From Nautiliaceae bacterium (GTDB lineage: Bacteria; Campylobacterota; Campylobacteria; Campylobacterales; Nautiliaceae), in assembly GCA_027036005.1 (NCBI GenBank), contig JALVTJ010000016.1, positions 1 to 42,781 of the forward strand: a stretch of 42,781 nt of DNA. The letters run 5' to 3'. Of this stretch, positions 38,666-42,781 are shown piece by piece. The translations under genes and the position numbers were made by a program. Position 1 is the first letter of the stretch; each line of letters begins with the position of its first letter. The notes under the pieces were generated by a model. It searched no databases and was not told the origin of the DNA. It was given only the letters and a program-made list of their open reading frames with translations.

Positions 38666-39088
38666 ATGAAAAAAATTTTTTTAGTATTGATCGGTGTAAT
38701 GTTGTTTGCATTTGATTGGAGTGGTAAAGTAGATTGGGCTATTAGCTATAATTTGGCAAAAAATTTAGCAAAAAAAGAGCATAAATTGGTAATGGTTGAC
38801 GTTTCTTTATCGCATTGTCCTCCATGCAGGTATTTGGCAAGTGAAGTTTATACTAATAACAAAGTTGCCGATTATATCAATAAACATTTTATTCCGGTAT
38901 TTTATCTTGCAGATAGAGATTCTATTCCTGTGGAAATTCAAAATTATTTTACAGGTTCAACTCCTACTATCCTTTTTATTAAACCGAGTGGTGAGCTTTT
39001 TTACAGAATGATAGGAGCAAGGCCACCTCAGAATTTTTTAGCTGTTTTAAAAGAAATTAATGCTCATTATGGAGATTCAAATGAATAA
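38666..39088 (+). CDS. periplasmic thioredoxin-like protein (paralogue of 21659..22075)
   Basis: DVSLSHCPPCRYLASEVY; shares INKHF.P.FY.AD.D..P......YFTG and the Y/FYRM/IxG/GSRP tail with the other copy. Confidence 0.85.
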   Translation: MKKIFLVLIGVMLFAFDWSGKVDWAISYNLAKNLAKKEHKLVMVDVSLSHCPPCRYLASEVYTNNKVADYINKHFIPVFYLADRDSIPVEIQNYFTGSTPTILFIKPSGELFYRMIGARPPQNFLAVLKEINAHYGDSNE

Positions 39089-41594
39089 TCCGGTAATCAA
39101 AAAAATTTATAATTTTTTCTTTTCAATAGAAATGGCAGTAGTTTTATCGTTAATATTTATATTGGCGATGATTTGGGCAACTTTGGGATTTTATACTGAC
39201 GCAGAAGGTATTAAGCATGCGTTTTCTATGACGGATGCTTGGAAATATGTATATGAGACAAAATGGTTTGAATCTATTATGTGGTTATTAGGAATTAATC
39301 TGATAGGTGTAATGTTTAGATATAAAACATATAAAAAATTGCCGATTTTTACTCTTCATTTATCAATAATAGTTATTTTATTAGGAGCTGCTATTACCAG
39401 ATATTTCGGCTATGAAGGACAGCTTCATTTAAGAGATGGTGAGACTAAATCTATTATCATGGTTGAAAGAAGCAAAGGGACTCCTTCGGACGTTTATCCT
39501 AAAAATTTAGGCTTTTCGATTAGACTTGATAGGTTTGTAATGCATAAATATCCGGGAAGTATGATGCCAAGTAGTTATGATAGTTTTGTAACTGTAATAG
39601 ACAAGGCTCATCACAAAATTTTTAAATATCATATTTATATGAACCATATTTTAGTTTATAGAGGATATAGGATTTATCAGGCAAGTTATGATCCGGATGA
39701 GAAAGGGAGTATTTTTTCTGTAAATCACGATCCGGGAATGTATGTTACATATTTGGGGTATTTACTTTTGGCAATAGGATTTTTTTGGAGTATGTTTTAT
39801 AAAAAATCAAGATTTATGATAACAATTAGAAAATTAAAACAAAGTGGTCTTTTTGCTTTTGTTTTAATGATACTTTTATCATCTCAAATTCATGCTTTTA
39901 ATTTGCAAACATATGCAAAAAAATCACTTGCACCTTCGAATCAGTGGGCTTTAACATTGGTGCAGGAAAACGGAAGAATCGAACCTATGGATACTTTGGA
40001 TTTGGATGTCGTGCATAAAATAACAAAAAAAGCTAATATTTTAGGATTAAATTATAATCAATTAATAGCCGGAATGGTTGCATATCCTCTTGAATTTCAA
40101 AAATTACCTTTTATTTATGTAGGGCATCCGACTATTAGAAAAATGCTTCATTTAAAAGGTAAATATGCAAGTTATAACGATTTCTTTTTACCTAATGGTG
40201 ATTTTAAATTTCAAAAACAAGTAGATGAGGCTTTAAGAACTCCTGATAAAGACAGAACTATGTTACAAAGGGAATTTTTAAAAATAAACGAGAGGGTTTA
40301 TATTGCTTATACGGTCTATAATGCGGCTATTTTTCATCTGTTTCCAACACCTAATAGTAAAAAAATGAATTATAAATGGTTTAGTTTACCTGAAATCAGG
40401 CAGGCCGTTACAATGAATTTAATGAGTCCTATGGATGCCAATTTTTATTTTAATTTATTTAAAAATTTGGCAGGAGGAATTAGAGATTTTAATGTAAATG
40501 AGGTTAAAAACGCAAGAGAAGAAATTTACAAACTTCAAAAAGATTATAGCGGAGCAATATTGCCAAGCCCTAACAGAATTAAATGGGAGATTAGATATAA
40601 CAGATGGCAAATATTCCCTAAATTATTGGGTGTTTATGCAAGTTTAGGTCTTTTGGCCATTATTTTGGGATTTATCGAAATATTAAAATTAAAAAAATTT
40701 ACAAAGACTGAGAAAGTTATTTTAATATTAGGATGGATTGGATTTTTGGCCCATACATTCAATATGTTTTTAAGATGGTATATTTCCGGTCATGCTCCTT
40801 GGTCCGATGCTTATGAATCAATTATATTTATAGCATGGGGCGCTGCGTTTGCATCTCTTGTCTTTTTCAGACGTTCTATGTTGGCATTAGGAGGAGGACT
40901 TTTTGTTGCGGGTATGTTTATGATGGTGGCACATTTGAATAATATCGATCCGCAAATAACAAATCTTGTGCCTGTGCTTAAATCTTATTGGCTTTTGGTT
41001 CATGTTGCTGTTATTACTTCAAGCTACGGATTTTTGGCAGTGGGCAGTATGTTGGGACTCCTTAATATAATTTTGTTCGGAATAAAAAATTATTTACATA
41101 GAAAACTTGATATTCAAATTAAACAGCTTAATAATATTATTTATATTGCTCTTTATATTGGTTTGGCACTTCTAAGTATCGGAACATTCTTAGGAGCGGT
41201 TTGGGCTAATGAAAGTTGGGGTAGATATTGGTCATGGGATCCGAAAGAGACATGGAGTTTAATCAGTATGGTGGTTTACGCACTTGTTATTCATACTAAA
41301 ATGATTCCTAAGATGAGAGGAGAATTTGTTTTTTCTTTGCTTTCGTTTTTCAGTTTCTTTTTTATTTTAATGACTTATTTCGGAGTGAATTTTTATATTG
41401 CACAAGGACTTCATAGTTATGGTCAGGGAGTTGTAAGCGGATATAGTTGGGTATATATTATTTTTATTGGTATGGGTATATGGTTATCAATTGCTTTTGT
41501 TACTCTTTTTATGGGTGTTGTGCAAAAAATAAACAGACCTGTTGAAGTTAAAGAGATAAATAAAAAAAACGAATATCATCCGGAAAATAAATAA
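39081..41594 (+). CDS. ccsBA: cytochrome c biogenesis protein CcsBA (NrfI-like System II synthetase)
   Basis: ResB-like N-terminus fused to CcsA-like C-terminus with WGRYWSWDPKETWSLISMVVYALVIHTKM. Start at 39081 preferred. Confidence 0.92.
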   Translation: MNNPVIKKIYNFFFSIEMAVVLSLIFILAMIWATLGFYTDAEGIKHAFSMTDAWKYVYETKWFESIMWLLGINLIGVMFRYKTYKKLPIFTLHLSIIVILLGAAITRYFGYEGQLHLRDGETKSIIMVERSKGTPSDVYPKNLGFSIRLDRFVMHKYPGSMMPSSYDSFVTVIDKAHHKIFKYHIYMNHILVYRGYRIYQASYDPDEKGSIFSVNHDPGMYVTYLGYLLLAIGFFWSMFYKKSRFMITIRKLKQSGLFAFVLMILLSSQIHAFNLQTYAKKSLAPSNQWALTLVQENGRIEPMDTLDLDVVHKITKKANILGLNYNQLIAGMVAYPLEFQKLPFIYVGHPTIRKMLHLKGKYASYNDFFLPNGDFKFQKQVDEALRTPDKDRTMLQREFLKINERVYIAYTVYNAAIFHLFPTPNSKKMNYKWFSLPEIRQAVTMNLMSPMDANFYFNLFKNLAGGIRDFNVNEVKNAREEIYKLQKDYSGAILPSPNRIKWEIRYNRWQIFPKLLGVYASLGLLAIILGFIEILKLKKFTKTEKVILILGWIGFLAHTFNMFLRWYISGHAPWSDAYESIIFIAWGAAFASLVFFRRSMLALGGGLFVAGMFMMVAHLNNIDPQITNLVPVLKSYWLLVHVAVITSSYGFLAVGSMLGLLNIILFGIKNYLHRKLDIQIKQLNNIIYIALYIGLALLSIGTFLGAVWANESWGRYWSWDPKETWSLISMVVYALVIHTKMIPKMRGEFVFSLLSFFSFFFILMTYFGVNFYIAQGLHSYGQGVVSGYSWVYIIFIGMGIWLSIAFVTLFMGVVQKINRPVEVKEINKKNEYHPENK

Positions 41595-41602
41595 GGATTA
41601 AA

Positions 41603-42073
41603 ATGAAATGCGAATTATGTGGAAATGAACATAATGTAAGTAATTTTAAAGTCGAACCGAAAGAAGAGTATGTGAATTTATGCGAGGAGTGTAAAAAACA
41701 AATTGAAAGCGGAAAATTGGATGAAAATCATTTTCAATGTCTGAATGATTCGATGTGGAGCGAAAAAAGCGCTGTAAAAGTTTTAACATACAGACTTTTA
41801 AAAGCTTTTGGCAGGAGTGATTTAATTGATATGATGTATTTGGAGCCTGAGGAAGAGGCATGGGCGAATAGTGAAATTGAAATAAAAAAAGACGCATACG
41901 GAAATGTTTTGAAAAACGGCGATAATGTAATGGTTATAAAAGATTTGAATGTAAAAGGAGCTAACAATATAAAAAGAGGAGAAGTTTTTAAAAATATCCG
42001 TCTTGGAGATACTCCCGGGCATATATTGGCAAAAAATATTTATATAAAAACGGAGTTTATCAAAAAGGTTTGA
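41603..42073 (+). CDS. phnA: PhnA-family zinc-ribbon protein
   Basis: CELCGN...CEEC zinc-ribbon; C-terminal KDAYGNVLKNGDNVMVIKDLNVKGANNIKRGEVFKNIRL. Confidence 0.82.
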   Translation: MKCELCGNEHNVSNFKVEPKEEYVNLCEECKKQIESGKLDENHFQCLNDSMWSEKSAVKVLTYRLLKAFGRSDLIDMMYLEPEEEAWANSEIEIKKDAYGNVLKNGDNVMVIKDLNVKGANNIKRGEVFKNIRLGDTPGHILAKNIYIKTEFIKKV

Positions 42074-42074
42074 A

Positions 42075-42781
42075 ATGTATTTTATTATCAGTTTTAATTA
42101 CAGAAATTCCGATGTTACGCTGAGAAGTAAATTATCAAAGCTGAATTTGGAAGATTTTAACGAATTTAAAGAAGTTTTGCTTTTAAAAACATGTAATAGA
42201 ATTGAAGTTGTATTCGATAGAAAAAAAGATATTAACGAATTGTATGATAATATATTTTGCAAAGTTTTAACTCCGGAGGAATTTTTAAAAGCCGAAATTT
42301 ATACGGATTTAGAAGCGGTTGAACATATGTTTAAATTGGCTTCTTCTCTTGATTCAATGGTAGTGGGAGAAACACAAATTACTGGTCAGCTTAAAGATGC
42401 TTTTGGCGAAGCTTACGAAAAACGTTTTATATCTCAGGACTTAACAAGACTTATTCATTTTTCTTTTAAATGTGCGAAAAAAATAAGAAATCAAACGCAA
42501 ATATCAAACGAACCTGTAAGCGTAGCCAGTATTGCTGTTAGAAAAGCGAAAGAAGAGCTTAACGATTTGAGCGGATATACCGCTTTGGTTATAGGTGTTG
42601 GTGATACAGCAAGGATTGTATGTAAAAATTTAATAAAAGAAGGCGTAAATATAATTTTGGTCAATAGAACTGTGGAAAATGCATTTGCCCTAAAAGAAGA
42701 GCTTGGGGATGAAGTAAATATAGATGTGCATTCTTTGGAATCTATTCCCAAATTAATTAATAATTACAGACTTCTTTTTTC
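42075..42781 (+). CDS. hemA: glutamyl-tRNA reductase, 3'-truncated by the window edge
   Basis: Read directly: MYFIISFNYRNSDVTLRSKL...LLLKTCNRIEVVFD...SSLDSMVVGETQITGQLKDAFGEAY...VASIAVRKAKEEL. Confidence 0.93.
   Translation, partial: MYFIISFNYRNSDVTLRSKLSKLNLEDFNEFKEVLLLKTCNRIEVVFDRKKDINELYDNIFCKVLTPEEFLKAEIYTDLEAVEHMFKLASSLDSMVVGETQITGQLKDAFGEAYEKRFISQDLTRLIHFSFKCAKKIRNQTQISNEPVSVASIAVRKAKEELNDLSGYTALVIGVGDTARIVCKNLIKEGVNIILVNRTVENAFALKEELGDEVNIDVHSLESIPKLINNYRLLF

Noticed and set aside
1-42781. CRISPR arrays, complete tRNA or rRNA genes, transposases
   Set aside because: None seen on either strand by reading; apart from the left edge the window looks like core chromosome.

Overview
AT-rich chromosomal window whose gene content and synteny resemble a thermophilic Campylobacterota of the Nautilia/Caminibacter type (inferred from gene order, not verified). 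Left end: a truncated Fic gene and a possible tRNA-tail attachment scar. Then LysE, a decayed OmpA gene, MarC, MscS, flgL with a sigma-54 promoter, ftsK, an OmpA lipoprotein, an aminofutalosine-deaminase-like amidohydrolase and aroQ. Next is the conserved pepQ-folK-flhF-flhG-fliA-fliM-fliY block, followed by an Fe-S protein, lgt, hemY-like, thioredoxin/ccdA and cytochrome c genes. The right half is a nitrate/nitrogen respiration locus: an octaheme hydroxylamine-oxidoreductase-family cytochrome facing a complete napAGHBFLD operon, a divergent molybdate transport operon, an OmpR-type two-component system, a NapC/NrfH-type tetraheme cytochrome and ccsBA, then phnA and the start of hemA. The two most interesting signals are non-coding. 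(1) A Moco-family riboswitch in the modA leader, with a consensus sigma-70 promoter, a GAAA tetraloop plus 11-nt receptor, the CCUCCCG...GGAAAG core, P1 and an SD-sequestering platform. (2) An 11-bp-phased GCAC direct repeat upstream of hao, the NrfH-like gene and napA. At the first two its spacing to TATAAT is identical, which suggests a local nitrogen-respiration regulon. All calls come from reading the sequence and supplied ORFs; no database search was run.
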